Source: Pseudomonadota bacterium
GTDB lineage: Bacteria; Pseudomonadota; Alphaproteobacteria; Dongiales; Dongiaceae
NCBI GenBank assembly: GCA_021792365.1
Contig: JAJYUT010000002.1
Coordinates: 640,313 to 704,312, forward strand
Length of the DNA: 64,000 nt
Direction: 5' to 3'
Shown: positions 43,754-53,857 of the stretch, one piece after another
How the letters are laid out: each line of letters starts with the position of its first letter
Numbering within the stretch: position 1 is the stretch's first letter
Notes under the pieces: model-generated
Database searches by the model: none
What the model saw: only the letters and a program-made list of their open reading frames with translations
Told to the model about the DNA's origin: nothing
Translations under genes and position numbers: made by a program

Positions 43754-46369
43754 ATGAGCGGCTATCTATCCGATGACGAGCAGCGCGCGAGCTGGGCGTT
43801 TCAGCGCGCGCTGGGATCCGAGACGTTTCTGCAAGCCTTGCCCATCGGCATCTATTGCTGCGACCGCGACGGTATCATCCGGCATTACAACCGCCGCGCT
43901 GCGGAGCTGTGGGGGCGCGAGCCTGTCATCGGCGATGGCTGCGAGCGCTTCTGCGGCTCGGTACGGCTGTTCCTGACCGACGGGACGCCTCTGCCCCACG
44001 CCGAGACACCCATGGCGGCGGTCCTCCGCACGGGGGTTGCCGAACACAACCATCGGGTCGTGGTCGAGCGGCCGGACGGCAGCCGGGTCACCGCCCTCGT
44101 CAACATCGATCCGCTGTTTGACGAGAACGGCGTGCACGTGGGCGCCGTCAACTGCTTCCAGGACATCAGTGAACTCGCCCGAGCCTATGAGGACCTGCAG
44201 CGGAGCAAGGATGATCTCGAAGACTTCTTCGAGAACAGCGCGGTCGCACTCCATGTCGTGGGTACCGACGGGACAATCCTGCGCGCCAACAAGGCCGAGC
44301 TGACGCTGCTGGACTACGAGGCGGAGGACTATGTCGGCCGTCGAATCGCCGAGTTCCACGCCGACGCCTCCACGGTGGAGGACATCCTCCTGCGATTGAG
44401 ACGTGGCGAGAGCATTCGCAACTACCCCGCACGGTTGCGGGCAAAGGATGGGTCCATCAAGCATGTGCTGATCACGTCCAATGCGCAGATCAAGAACGGC
44501 GAACTGGTCCAGACGCGATGTTTCACGATTGACGTGACCGCGACCAAGCGGGCGGAACAGCGCGCGGACGAAGGCCAGAAACTGTTCTATCGCGTGTTGG
44601 ACACCTTGCCGGCCGCCGTCTACACCACCGATCCTGAAGGCAAGGTCACCTTCTATAATCGCGCCGCCGTCGAGCTGGCCGGCCGCGAGCCGCAACTCGG
44701 CACGGATGAATGGTGCGTGACGTGGCGGCTGTATCGGCCCGATGGGACCTTGCTGCCGCACGACGAGTGCCCGATGGCGGTCGCACTGCGGCAGCAGCGC
44801 GCCATGATCGGCCCCGAGGCCATCGCCGAGCGGCCGGATGGCACGCGCGTGCGCTTCCTTCCACATCCGACGCCGTTGTTCGGGCAGGATGGTCGCCTGG
44901 TCGGCATGATCAACATGCTGGTCGACATCACGGCGCGACACGAGGCGGAGTTCCAGTCCGCCCAGCTTGCGGCAATCGTCGAATCCTCGAACGACGCGAT
45001 CATCAGCAAAAGCCTCAACGGCAAGGTCTACTCGTGGAACGCGGGCGCAGCGCGTCTGTTCGGCTACCAGCCCGAAGAGATGGTGGGTCAGCCGATCACC
45101 CGCATCATCCCGGAGGAACTGCATCGGGAGGAGGAGCACATCCTCGCACGCCTGCAATGCGGCGAATGCATCGACTCCTTCGAGACGATCCGGGTGGCGA
45201 AGAATGGGCGCAGGGTGGACGTTTCGGCCACCATCTCGCCGGTCAGGGACAAGGATGGCACGATCATCGGCGCGTCGACCGTCGCGCGCGACATTACCGA
45301 GCGCAAGCGCGCCGAGGAACTGCAGCGCCTGCTGATCAGCGAACTCAATCACCGGGTCAAGAACACGCTGGCAACCGTCCAATCGATTGCGAACCAGACG
45401 GCGCGGCTGGCGCACAGTCCGGCCGATTTCGCTGATAGTTTCAGCGGCCGCATCCGCGCCCTGGCCTATACCCATGACCTCCTGACCCGCAACTCCTGGC
45501 AGGGAGCGGACATGCTGGCCCTGGTCCAGGACCAATTGCTGCTAGGCGGTGTGACGGATTCCCGCATCAGCTTGTCAGGGCCGTCGGTCACCCTGAACAC
45601 GCAATCCACCCTGCATCTCGCCATGGTGCTGCACGAGCTCGGCACGAACGCGCGGAAATACGGCTCGCTCTCGGTCCCGCATGGCCGGTTGTCCGTCAGA
45701 TGGTCGGTGGAGCCGGGCGCCACGCCGACGCTCAAGCTGACCTGGGAAGAGAGCGGCGGTCCTGCGGTCAGCCTGCCTGGGCGCACCGGGTTCGGCGCCA
45801 CGCTCATCGAGCGGAGCCTGTCGGCGCATGGTGGAGAAGCGCGCCTGCGCTATCGGCCCAGCGGGGTTGTGTGCGAGATCACCATGCTGCTGCTGGAACA
45901 GGCGGACTGGCACCGGACGCTGTTCGCGGCAAGCTGGCCGTCGACTACGCCCCAGCCGGCACCCGAACCGCCGCCGGCGCTCGCGGCCGTGCATGGGCAG
46001 CGGGTGCTGGTGATCGAGGACGAGCCGCTCATTGCCCTCGACCTCACGCACATCCTGTCCGACGCGGGTGCCATCCCCGTCGGGCCGGCGACGACCGTCG
46101 AGGACGCCCTCGAGTTGATCGCGGCCACCGACTTCGACGCGGCGCTGCTGGATGCCAATCTTGGTGGCAAGCCGGTCGATGCCGTGGCAGCGGAGTTGAC
46201 GCGCCTTGGCACGCCCTTCGCGTTCGTGACCGGATACGGGCGCGACTGGCTGCCCACCGCGTTTCAAGGGGTGCCAGTGGTCACCAAGCCATTGACCGGC
46301 GAGATTGTCGTGCAGACGATCGCCCGCCTGCTCAAGGCTCAGGCCGACCTGCAGCGGTCGATGGCCTAA
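43754..46369 (+). CDS. HWE-type PAS sensor histidine kinase with C-terminal receiver
   Basis: An 871-aa cytosolic hybrid kinase with no membrane segment. Four PAS domains occupy about residues 20-135, 140-265, 275-400 and 405-520; they have DRDGIIRHYNRRAAELWG, GTDGTILRANKAEL, DPEGKVTFYNRAAVEL and NGKVYSWNAGAARLFGY as landmarks. The HWE/HisKA_2 kinase has His533 in ELNHRVKNTLATVQSIA and an ATPase domain to about 715. A receiver follows, with VIEDE near 754-757 and phosphoacceptor Asp800. Start is the ATG at 43754 after GAGGG. HWE kinases often act on general stress (PhyR) or light/redox signals. It converges with pleD. Confidence 0.9.
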   Translation: MSGYLSDDEQRASWAFQRALGSETFLQALPIGIYCCDRDGIIRHYNRRAAELWGREPVIGDGCERFCGSVRLFLTDGTPLPHAETPMAAVLRTGVAEHNHRVVVERPDGSRVTALVNIDPLFDENGVHVGAVNCFQDISELARAYEDLQRSKDDLEDFFENSAVALHVVGTDGTILRANKAELTLLDYEAEDYVGRRIAEFHADASTVEDILLRLRRGESIRNYPARLRAKDGSIKHVLITSNAQIKNGELVQTRCFTIDVTATKRAEQRADEGQKLFYRVLDTLPAAVYTTDPEGKVTFYNRAAVELAGREPQLGTDEWCVTWRLYRPDGTLLPHDECPMAVALRQQRAMIGPEAIAERPDGTRVRFLPHPTPLFGQDGRLVGMINMLVDITARHEAEFQSAQLAAIVESSNDAIISKSLNGKVYSWNAGAARLFGYQPEEMVGQPITRIIPEELHREEEHILARLQCGECIDSFETIRVAKNGRRVDVSATISPVRDKDGTIIGASTVARDITERKRAEELQRLLISELNHRVKNTLATVQSIANQTARLAHSPADFADSFSGRIRALAYTHDLLTRNSWQGADMLALVQDQLLLGGVTDSRISLSGPSVTLNTQSTLHLAMVLHELGTNARKYGSLSVPHGRLSVRWSVEPGATPTLKLTWEESGGPAVSLPGRTGFGATLIERSLSAHGGEARLRYRPSGVVCEITMLLLEQADWHRTLFAASWPSTTPQPAPEPPPALAAVHGQRVLVIEDEPLIALDLTHILSDAGAIPVGPATTVEDALELIAATDFDAALLDANLGGKPVDAVAAELTRLGTPFAFVTGYGRDWLPTAFQGVPVVTKPLTGEIVVQTIARLLKAQADLQRSMA

Positions 46370-46371
46370 GG

Positions 46372-47763
<1,392 letters not shown>

Positions 47764-47776
47764 GAGCGAATACGAC

Positions 47777-48190
47777 CTACTGCAAGAAGCGGTCGACGGT
47801 TTCCAGGAATTGAACGACGGAGATCGGCTTGGCGATATAGGCTTCGCAACCGCCTTCGCGGATCTTCTCTTCGTCGCCCTTCATCGCGAACGCCGTGACA
47901 GCAATGATGGGAATGGATTTCAGGTTGTCGTCTTCCTTGATCCACTTGGTGACTTCCAGCCCGGAAACCTCCGGAAGCTGGATGTCCATCAGGATCAGGT
48001 CCGGCTTGTGCTGCCGCGCCAGCTTCAGCGCTTCCATGCCGTCCTTGGTCTGCAGGATGTTATAGCCGTGTGCCTGGATCAAATCGTGGAAGAGCTTCAT
48101 GTTCAGCTCATTGTCCTCGACGATCAGGATTGTCTTCTCGGACGCGCGGCGGCGCTTCTCTTCCGGCGTCATCTGTTGCCTGTCAAGCAT
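47777..48190 (-). CDS. divK: Single-domain response regulator DivK
   Basis: A 137-aa receiver that controls the CtrA cell-cycle pathway. [24 protein letters not shown] and [21 protein letters not shown] (phosphorylated Asp) and AYIAKPIS (switch Lys) are typical of DivK. The first 18 residues, [18 protein letters not shown], are an extension; that start is chosen because GGAGG sits four bases before the ATG, while Met7 has no such site. It is the first gene of the divK-pleD operon. Confidence 0.94.
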   Translation of the reverse strand: MLDRQQMTPEEKRRRASEKTILIVEDNELNMKLFHDLIQAHGYNILQTKDGMEALKLARQHKPDLILMDIQLPEVSGLEVTKWIKEDDNLKSIPIIAVTAFAMKGDEEKIREGGCEAYIAKPISVVQFLETVDRFLQ

Positions 48191-48322
48191 TGTTCCTCCG
48201 GCCCGATAGTCCCCGGTGCAAATCGGCCAATTGGTGGCGAGCCCAACCTACCGTATCGACTCGACCCCTACGGGCAAGCTCCACCCAACTTATGCATAAT
48301 TGGACATTGGTAAACAAATCGT

Positions 48323-48337
48323 TCAACCTTGTGTTAA
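48323..48337 (-). promoter_or_regulatory. CtrA-like box between divK and dinB
   Basis: On the minus strand TTAA-N7-TTGA differs from the CtrA consensus TTAA-N7-TTAA at one base. It lies 133 bases before divK, in an AT-rich promoter gap, and 22 bases before dinB. CtrA control of divK is known in some relatives; the site is a weak prediction. Confidence 0.35.
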
Positions 48338-48359
48338 CCTTTTGATCAGTGCGTAAATA

Positions 48360-49667
48360 ATGTCGTACGAGCCAACGGAGCACGACCAATTCCTGCATGG
48401 GTTCTGCCGGGATTGCTGTGCGCGCCCGCCGCTCGATGGCGAGCCCGCTGTTCGCTGCCCCATTTGCCGTTCCCCGCGCCTCATCCGCCATGCGGAGCTC
48501 TTCGATCTCGCCATCGCGCACATCGATTGCGATGCTTTTTACGCAGCAATCGAGAAGCGCGACAATCCTACCTTGCGGGATAGGCCTGTGATTATCGGTG
48601 GCGCGACCCGGGGCGTCGTTTCAACGGCATGCTACATCGCGCGAATTTCCGGCGTCCGCTCCGCCATGCCGATGTTCCAGGCTAGGAAACTTTGCCCCGA
48701 AGCCGTCGTTCTGCCGCCCAATATGACCAAATACCAGAAGGTGGGCCGGGAGGTGCGCGCCCTTATGCTGGAGCTGACGCCGCTGGTCGAGCCCATTTCC
48801 ATCGACGAGGCCTTTCTTGACCTCACCGGCACACAAACGCTGCACAAATGCAGTCCGGCGGAGAGCCTCGCGCGGCTCGCTCTGAAGATCGAGCGGGATA
48901 TCGGGATCACGGTCTCGACCGGCCTCAGCCACAACAAGTTCCTCGCCAAGATCGCCTCGGACCTCAACAAGCCGCGAGGCTTCTCTGTCATCGGCAGGGC
49001 GGAAACCCTGTCGTTCCTGGCGGACAAGCCGGTGCGCTTCGTCTGGGGCATCGGCCAGAAGACCAGCGACAGCCTGGCGAAAGACGGACTGACGACCCTG
49101 GGCCAGATCCAGTCCATGGCGGAGCGCGACCTGGTCGCGCGCTACGGCAAGCTGGGCGCGCATCTCTGGCATCTGGCGCGCGGCCACGACACGCGCATGG
49201 TCGATCCGGAGTCCGAGACCAAGAGCGTATCCGCCGAGACCACCTTCGACGTGGACATCGCCGAATTCGACGCCCTGGCGCGCGAGCTCTGGCCGTTGTG
49301 CGAAAAAGTGTCGGAGCGGCTGAAGCGCGCGGGACTTGCCGGCGGGAACGTCCACCTCAAGCTGAAGACCGCGGGGTTCCGCACCATCTCGCGCCAGATG
49401 TCGCTGGGCGCGCCGACGCAACTCGCGGAAACGCTGTTCCGCTGCGGCCGCACCATGCTGCAGCGAGAGGCGAACGGCATGCGCTATCGTCTGATCGGCA
49501 TCGGCGTCGGCGATATCCGTGATGCGGCATATGCCGATCCCCTGGACCTCGCTGATCCTGGCGCGGCCCGGCGACGCAAGGTCGAGGAGGCAATCGACGC
49601 GGTGCGGGCCAAGCTGGGCAAGGGCAGCATCGGCAAGGGCCGGGGCTTCGAGGGCAAGCGGAAGTGA
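48360..49667 (+). CDS. dinB: DNA polymerase IV
   Basis: Y-family translesion polymerase, 435 aa. Palm motifs are intact: AHIDCDAFYAAIEKRDNP with catalytic Asp, PISIDEAFLDLTG with the SIDEA acidic pair, and GVSTGLSHNKFLAKIASDLNKP-type block. The first ~45 residues carry CRDCCARPP and CPICRSPRL, a four-Cys, zinc-ribbon-like addition found in a subset of alphaproteobacterial DinB. The C terminus is basic (KGKGS... GFEGKRK), with no obvious beta-clamp motif seen. It is divergent from divK. Confidence 0.93.
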   Translation: MSYEPTEHDQFLHGFCRDCCARPPLDGEPAVRCPICRSPRLIRHAELFDLAIAHIDCDAFYAAIEKRDNPTLRDRPVIIGGATRGVVSTACYIARISGVRSAMPMFQARKLCPEAVVLPPNMTKYQKVGREVRALMLELTPLVEPISIDEAFLDLTGTQTLHKCSPAESLARLALKIERDIGITVSTGLSHNKFLAKIASDLNKPRGFSVIGRAETLSFLADKPVRFVWGIGQKTSDSLAKDGLTTLGQIQSMAERDLVARYGKLGAHLWHLARGHDTRMVDPESETKSVSAETTFDVDIAEFDALARELWPLCEKVSERLKRAGLAGGNVHLKLKTAGFRTISRQMSLGAPTQLAETLFRCGRTMLQREANGMRYRLIGIGVGDIRDAAYADPLDLADPGAARRRKVEEAIDAVRAKLGKGSIGKGRGFEGKRK

Positions 49668-49679
49668 GCGGAGGCTGCG

Positions 49680-50108
49680 ATGCCGGACGCGAGCGACCCC
49701 TACAACCTGCAGCGTTTCGTGGATGCGCAGGATTCGGTCTATGAGCGCGTTCGCGGCGAGCTGAGGCGCGGCCGCAAGCAGAGCCACTGGATGTGGTTCA
49801 TCTTCCCCCAGATCGCCGGCCTCGGCAGCAGCCCGATGACGCGGCTTTATGCAGTTTCATCGCTGATGGAGGCCGGAGCCTATCTCAGGCATCCGGTGCT
49901 GGGCGCGCGATTGCGGGAGTGCACGCGCCTGATGCTGGAGGTGGAAGGCCGCTCCGCCCTGGAGATACTGGGGTCTCCCGACGACATGAAGTTCCGCTCG
50001 TGCCTCACCTTGTTTGTGCGCGCCGCGCCGGAGGAGCCGGCCTTTCGCCAGGCCTTAGCCAGATACTTCAACGACGCGGAGGACCCGCGGACCCTTGAAA
50101 GGCTGTAG
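49680..50108 (+). CDS. DUF1810-family protein
   Basis: A 142-aa member of DUF1810; DPYNLQRFVDAQDSVYERV, GRKQSHWMWFIFPQIAGLG and SPDDMKFRSCLTLF are family blocks. The molecular role is unknown. It follows dinB by 12 bases and is probably on the same mRNA. Its stop is 11 bases from the convergent eipB end. Confidence 0.88.
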   Translation: MPDASDPYNLQRFVDAQDSVYERVRGELRRGRKQSHWMWFIFPQIAGLGSSPMTRLYAVSSLMEAGAYLRHPVLGARLRECTRLMLEVEGRSALEILGSPDDMKFRSCLTLFVRAAPEEPAFRQALARYFNDAEDPRTLERL

Positions 50109-50119
50109 GCCGCGCGGGC

Positions 50120-50938
50120 CTATTCGCAGCTCTGCGGCTCGAGCATCTCCAGCCTGCGCAACGTGCCGAGTACAGGCAGCCCGCCGAACTCGAAGCTCAC
50201 GCGCGTGACCACGCCGTTGTCGAACAACTCGATGCTCTGCTCGAAATCCGGCGTGCCGTCGGGCAGATTCTGCACATAGAACGCAAAGTCGATGTGACGC
50301 GAGGGCACGTTCTTCAGCGGCGCGAACTCCTTCGCCTGGGTGTCCGGCTGCGTGAGCGACGGGCCAAAGCTGGCGCTGAGGTCGATCGGCTTCTCATCGA
50401 CCGTGGCATCGAAAACCTGGGCGATGAAGATCGCCTCGCCCGCGCTCGCCCGATCGATCAGTTCGAGGGTATGTTGGATTGGCAGCAGCGCCGGCGGAAT
50501 CTCCGCCTCGCCCCGCTGTGGCAGTTCAGTGGTCAGCGTGCCGGCCTCTCCGGGATGGGGATAGACGAGTTCGCCCCGGCGCTGGGTGCCGGTGCTGCCG
50601 TTCTGACTATCCTTGATGAAATAGCGATAGCTGGTGCCGTCCTTGGCTTCCCAGGTGGCCTGGCTCCACTCGAAGCGATGCCCGTCGCCTTCCGCTGCCG
50701 ACACGTCGAGCCCGGCCTTCTGGTTCACGCTCCAGCCGTCGCAATCCTCCATGAGCTCGTAGGTCAGGATGCCACGCAAGGACCCGCTCCGTCCGAATCC
50801 GCCGGCGGACTTGCCGGTCAGTTCGTAGACCGCGCGATGCGGCACCAGTTGCGCGGCCTCCGCAGCGGTGCCCGCCAGCGCTAGCAGGCCGGCCGACATG
50901 ACAAAAGCCCGTGCTATTCCAATCATTTGCCCGCGCAT
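50120..50938 (-). CDS. eipB: Cell-envelope integrity protein EipB (DUF1849)
   Basis: A periplasmic beta-spiral protein, 272 aa from the ATG at 50938, which in Brucella maintains envelope integrity. A signal peptide (MRGQMIGIARAFVMSAGLLAL, cleaved near AEA-AQLV) is followed by PHRAVYELTGKS and by two Cys that probably form the conserved disulphide: EDCDGWS and the terminal EPQSC. The frame opens 33 bases earlier at another ATG; the chosen one gives the most ordinary signal peptide, but the choice is not certain. Confidence 0.85.
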   Translation of the reverse strand: MRGQMIGIARAFVMSAGLLALAGTAAEAAQLVPHRAVYELTGKSAGGFGRSGSLRGILTYELMEDCDGWSVNQKAGLDVSAAEGDGHRFEWSQATWEAKDGTSYRYFIKDSQNGSTGTQRRGELVYPHPGEAGTLTTELPQRGEAEIPPALLPIQHTLELIDRASAGEAIFIAQVFDATVDEKPIDLSASFGPSLTQPDTQAKEFAPLKNVPSRHIDFAFYVQNLPDGTPDFEQSIELFDNGVVTRVSFEFGGLPVLGTLRRLEMLEPQSCE

Positions 50939-51060
50939 GCCGGAACCGCTCACCTGTCGCCACTTCACCAATCGGGGCCGCTTTCAGAAATTATCGCACG
51001 GGCCGCATCGCCATGATAGGCCCACTACCGTTAGAAATCGCGAGTATTCCAGAGGGTTCC

Positions 51061-52026
51061 ATGCCGCAGAAGCCGATCATCTTCGTCACCCGCCGGCTGC
51101 CGGATGCCGTAACGCAGCGCCTGACCGCCAGCTACGACGCGCGGCTGAACGAGCACGACGGCGTGCTGTCGGCGGACCAGGTCGTATTGGGCGCCGAAGG
51201 CGCCGACGCGCTGCTGGTGACGCCGACCGACAAGCTGACGGCCGAGGTGATCGGCCGCCTGCCGAAATCGATCAAGATGATCGCGACCTTTTCGGTCGGC
51301 TACGAGCATATCGACGTCAATGCCGCGAAGGCGCGCGGCCTGCCGGTGTCCAACACGCCCGACGTGCTGACCGACGCGACCGCCGATATCGCCCTGCTGC
51401 TGATGCTGGGCGCAGCGCGCCGCGCCTATGAAGGCGAGCGGGCGGTGCGCGAGGCGACCTGGAAATCCTGGTCCACCACCTACATGCTGGGCGTGCACGT
51501 GACCGGCAAGCGGCTCGGCATCTTCGGCATGGGGCGGATCGGCCAGGCGATCGCCAAGCGCGCCCGGGCCTTCGACATGCAGGTCCACTATTTCAACCGC
51601 CGGCGCCTCCCTGCGGATCTCGAGCAGGGCGCGATCTATCACGCGCGCGCGGACGAGATGCTCCCGGTCTGCGACTTCCTCTCCATCAATGCGCCGGGCG
51701 GGCCGGAGACCCATCACTGGCTGAACGCCGAGCGCATCGCGCGCCTGCCGGACAAGGCGGTGGTGGTGAACACCTCGCGCGGGCCGCTGGTCGATGACAA
51801 CGCGCTGATCGCCGCCCTGAAGTCCGGCAAGCTGTTCGCCGCCGGGCTCGACGTGTTCGAGAACGAGCCCAACATCCATCCGGGCTATCGCGACCTGCCC
51901 AACGTTTTCCTGCTGCCACATCTCGGCAGCGCGACGGTCGAGACGCGCAACGCCATGGGTTTCAAGGCGCTGGACAATCTCGATGCGTTCTTTGCGGGGC
52001 GGGAACTGCCGGACCGGGTGGTCTAG
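51061..52026 (+). CDS. D-2-hydroxyacid dehydrogenase (glyoxylate/gluconate reductase type)
   Basis: A 321-aa NAD(P)-dependent reductase. The nucleotide-binding motif is GKRLGIFGMGRIGQAIAKRA, with LPDKAVVVNTSRGPLVDDNAL (catalytic Arg area) and the catalytic His in FLLPHLGSATVETR. The substrate could be glyoxylate, hydroxypyruvate or 2-ketogluconate. Start is the ATG at 51061 after AGAGGG; upstream in-frame Met codons would add an unrelated tail overlapping the eipB promoter. Confidence 0.9.
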   Translation: MPQKPIIFVTRRLPDAVTQRLTASYDARLNEHDGVLSADQVVLGAEGADALLVTPTDKLTAEVIGRLPKSIKMIATFSVGYEHIDVNAAKARGLPVSNTPDVLTDATADIALLLMLGAARRAYEGERAVREATWKSWSTTYMLGVHVTGKRLGIFGMGRIGQAIAKRARAFDMQVHYFNRRRLPADLEQGAIYHARADEMLPVCDFLSINAPGGPETHHWLNAERIARLPDKAVVVNTSRGPLVDDNALIAALKSGKLFAAGLDVFENEPNIHPGYRDLPNVFLLPHLGSATVETRNAMGFKALDNLDAFFAGRELPDRVV

Positions 52027-52063
52027 GCACGCGCCTCGCGAAACCGACCGCGCGGCCGCCGCT

Positions 52064-52684
52064 CTATCCCCTGCCCTCCGTGGCCAGCGCGCGCTTCACG
52101 GCGGCGCGCTCGTACATGCGCGTGCGATGGTCGTGCACCTTGGGAAAGCGCGCTGGGTCGACGCCGTCGCCTTCGAGCCATTCGGCAATGGTGAACAGGT
52201 ATGGATCGCAGATCGTGTATGCCTCGCCCATCACCCACGGCCCCTTGAACATCGCGCGCTCGACGAGGTCGAAGCAGGCGCCCATGGTTTCGGGCAGCTT
52301 GCGCTTCATGTCGTCGAACGAGGATTGATCGTCCGCCCAGCGATAGCCGCGGCGCCCGTGTGCGTGCGCGACATGCACGGTCGACGCCAGGTAGCTGTTG
52401 AAAGCCTGAACCTGCGCGAAGGCGAAGGGGTCACCCAGCGGCGCCAGATTGGCGGCCGGATAACGTTGCGCAACGAAGGCGAGGATCGCCACGTTTTCGG
52501 TGAGGACGCCGCGATCCGTCACCAGCGCCGGCACGCGACCCTTCGGGTTAACCTGCAGATAGTCCGGCTGGCGCTGCTCGTTCCTGCTGAAATCGACGCG
52601 GATGGCGGTGAACTCCGCCCCGGCCTCCTGCAATGCGATGTGCGATGCCAGCGCACAGGTGCCCGGCCCGTAGAACAGTTTCAT
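52064..52684 (-). CDS. Glutathione S-transferase family protein
   Basis: A 206-aa GST of the bacterial beta-like group: MKLFYGPGTCALASHIALQEAG with Cys10 at the position used by beta-class enzymes, NPKGRVPALVTD and LTENVAILAFVAQRYP for glutathione contact. The C-terminal domain has GEAYTICDPYLFTIAEWL. Start is the ATG at 52682-52684. It follows the deiminase-like gene on the same strand by 31 bases and may be co-transcribed. Confidence 0.88.
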   Translation of the reverse strand: MKLFYGPGTCALASHIALQEAGAEFTAIRVDFSRNEQRQPDYLQVNPKGRVPALVTDRGVLTENVAILAFVAQRYPAANLAPLGDPFAFAQVQAFNSYLASTVHVAHAHGRRGYRWADDQSSFDDMKRKLPETMGACFDLVERAMFKGPWVMGEAYTICDPYLFTIAEWLEGDGVDPARFPKVHDHRTRMYERAAVKRALATEGRG

Positions 52685-52715
52685 CGCGCGAACCTCCGTT
52701 GCGGATGCGCGGCGG

Positions 52716-53753
52716 TCAACCGGCCTTGACGATGGTCCCGACCGGCTGCGGCAGCGTGAAGGCGTGAATGCCGCCGCCGCCATAGGCCAGCTCGAGCGCG
52801 GGAATCTGGACCACCTCGCGCTTCGGGAACAGCCTGCTCATGGCATCGAAGGCCTTGCGATCCGCTGCATTGTCGTCGAAGGCGGGCATCACGATGCCGT
52901 CATTCGGCATATAGAAGTTGGTGTAGGAGAGCGCTAGCCGCCGTCCCTCCGGGTCGAACAAGGGTCGCGGCTGCTCCACCTCGACGACTTCGAGCTGCTG
53001 GCCCTTGGCGCTGCGCGCGGCCTTGAGGCGCTGAATGTTGTCCGCGAGAATCTTGTGATTGGGGTCGGCGGGATCGGAGCAGGTCAGCGCAAGCACCATC
53101 CCCGGCCGCACGAAGCGCGCGACATTGCCGATCTGGCCGCCGGTCATGTCGTCCTGCAGCCCGTCGCCCAGCCAGATGACCTGCTGCACGCCGAGACACT
53201 CGATCAGGACCTCTTCGACCTGCTCGCGCGTCATGTCGGGATTGCGGTTGCTGTTGAGCAGCGTCGCCTCGCTGGCGATCACGGTTCCTTCGCCGTCGAC
53301 GTCGATGCCGCCGCCCTCCAGCACAAGATTGTGGGCATAGGCGCGCATCTGGAGATGCTTCAGGATCTCTTCCGCCACCTTGGCGTCACGCTCGTGGTCC
53401 TCGTAGCGGAAGCCCCAGGCGTTCCAGCGCCAGGTGACGCCCGCAACGCCCTTTGCCTGGTTCATGAGGAAGGTCGGGCCGTAGTCGCGGATCCAGCAAT
53501 CGTCGTGCGGCAGCGAAACCTGCGCGACGCCGTTCGCGGTCAGCAGCGAGACCTCCGCGACGTTCTTCGGCTTGGTGACGATGGTGACCGGCTCGAACCG
53601 CGCGATGGTATTGGCGATCTCGGCAACGACATCGCGGGCGCCATCCAGATGCTCGCCCCAGGTTTCCGCCCGGCTTGGCCAAGCCATCCAGCATCGCTCG
53701 TGTGGCACCCATTCGGCCGGCATGGTGAAGCCGTCGGCCAACGGATTGCTCAT
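52716..53753 (-). CDS. Agmatine-deiminase-family protein lacking catalytic Cys and His
   Basis: A 345-aa guanidine-modifying-superfamily protein. The fold blocks are those of AguA: CWMAWPSRAETWG, DDCWIRDYGPTF, NLVLEGGGIDVDGEGT and LNSNRNPDMTREQVE. Three key positions differ: the DETNGHVDN-like His/Asp motif reads DMTGGQIGN (Gln207 for His, Gly209 for Asp), and the terminal GGGNIHC nucleophile block reads GGGGIHAF (Ala331, codon at 52761-52763, for Cys). The frame and all other conserved blocks are intact, so it is a divergent pseudoenzyme or has another chemistry, not a broken gene. Start is the ATG at 53751-53753. Confidence 0.82.
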   Translation of the reverse strand: MSNPLADGFTMPAEWVPHERCWMAWPSRAETWGEHLDGARDVVAEIANTIARFEPVTIVTKPKNVAEVSLLTANGVAQVSLPHDDCWIRDYGPTFLMNQAKGVAGVTWRWNAWGFRYEDHERDAKVAEEILKHLQMRAYAHNLVLEGGGIDVDGEGTVIASEATLLNSNRNPDMTREQVEEVLIECLGVQQVIWLGDGLQDDMTGGQIGNVARFVRPGMVLALTCSDPADPNHKILADNIQRLKAARSAKGQQLEVVEVEQPRPLFDPEGRRLALSYTNFYMPNDGIVMPAFDDNAADRKAFDAMSRLFPKREVVQIPALELAYGGGGIHAFTLPQPVGTIVKAG

Positions 53754-53857
53754 AGGCGTCCCTGTTTCAAGCCTCGTCTCCACCTGCCGGTTGATCCGGG
53801 GTCCCTCTCCCAAGGCCGGGCAAGTCTAAGCAGGTTGCCCCACCCCTGGCTAGGGGC

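Noticed and set aside
48315-48340. Possible LexA (SOS) box before dinB
   Set aside because: GTTC at 48321 is followed only by GTTA at the wrong spacing, not GTTC-N7-GTTC, so the match is too weak.
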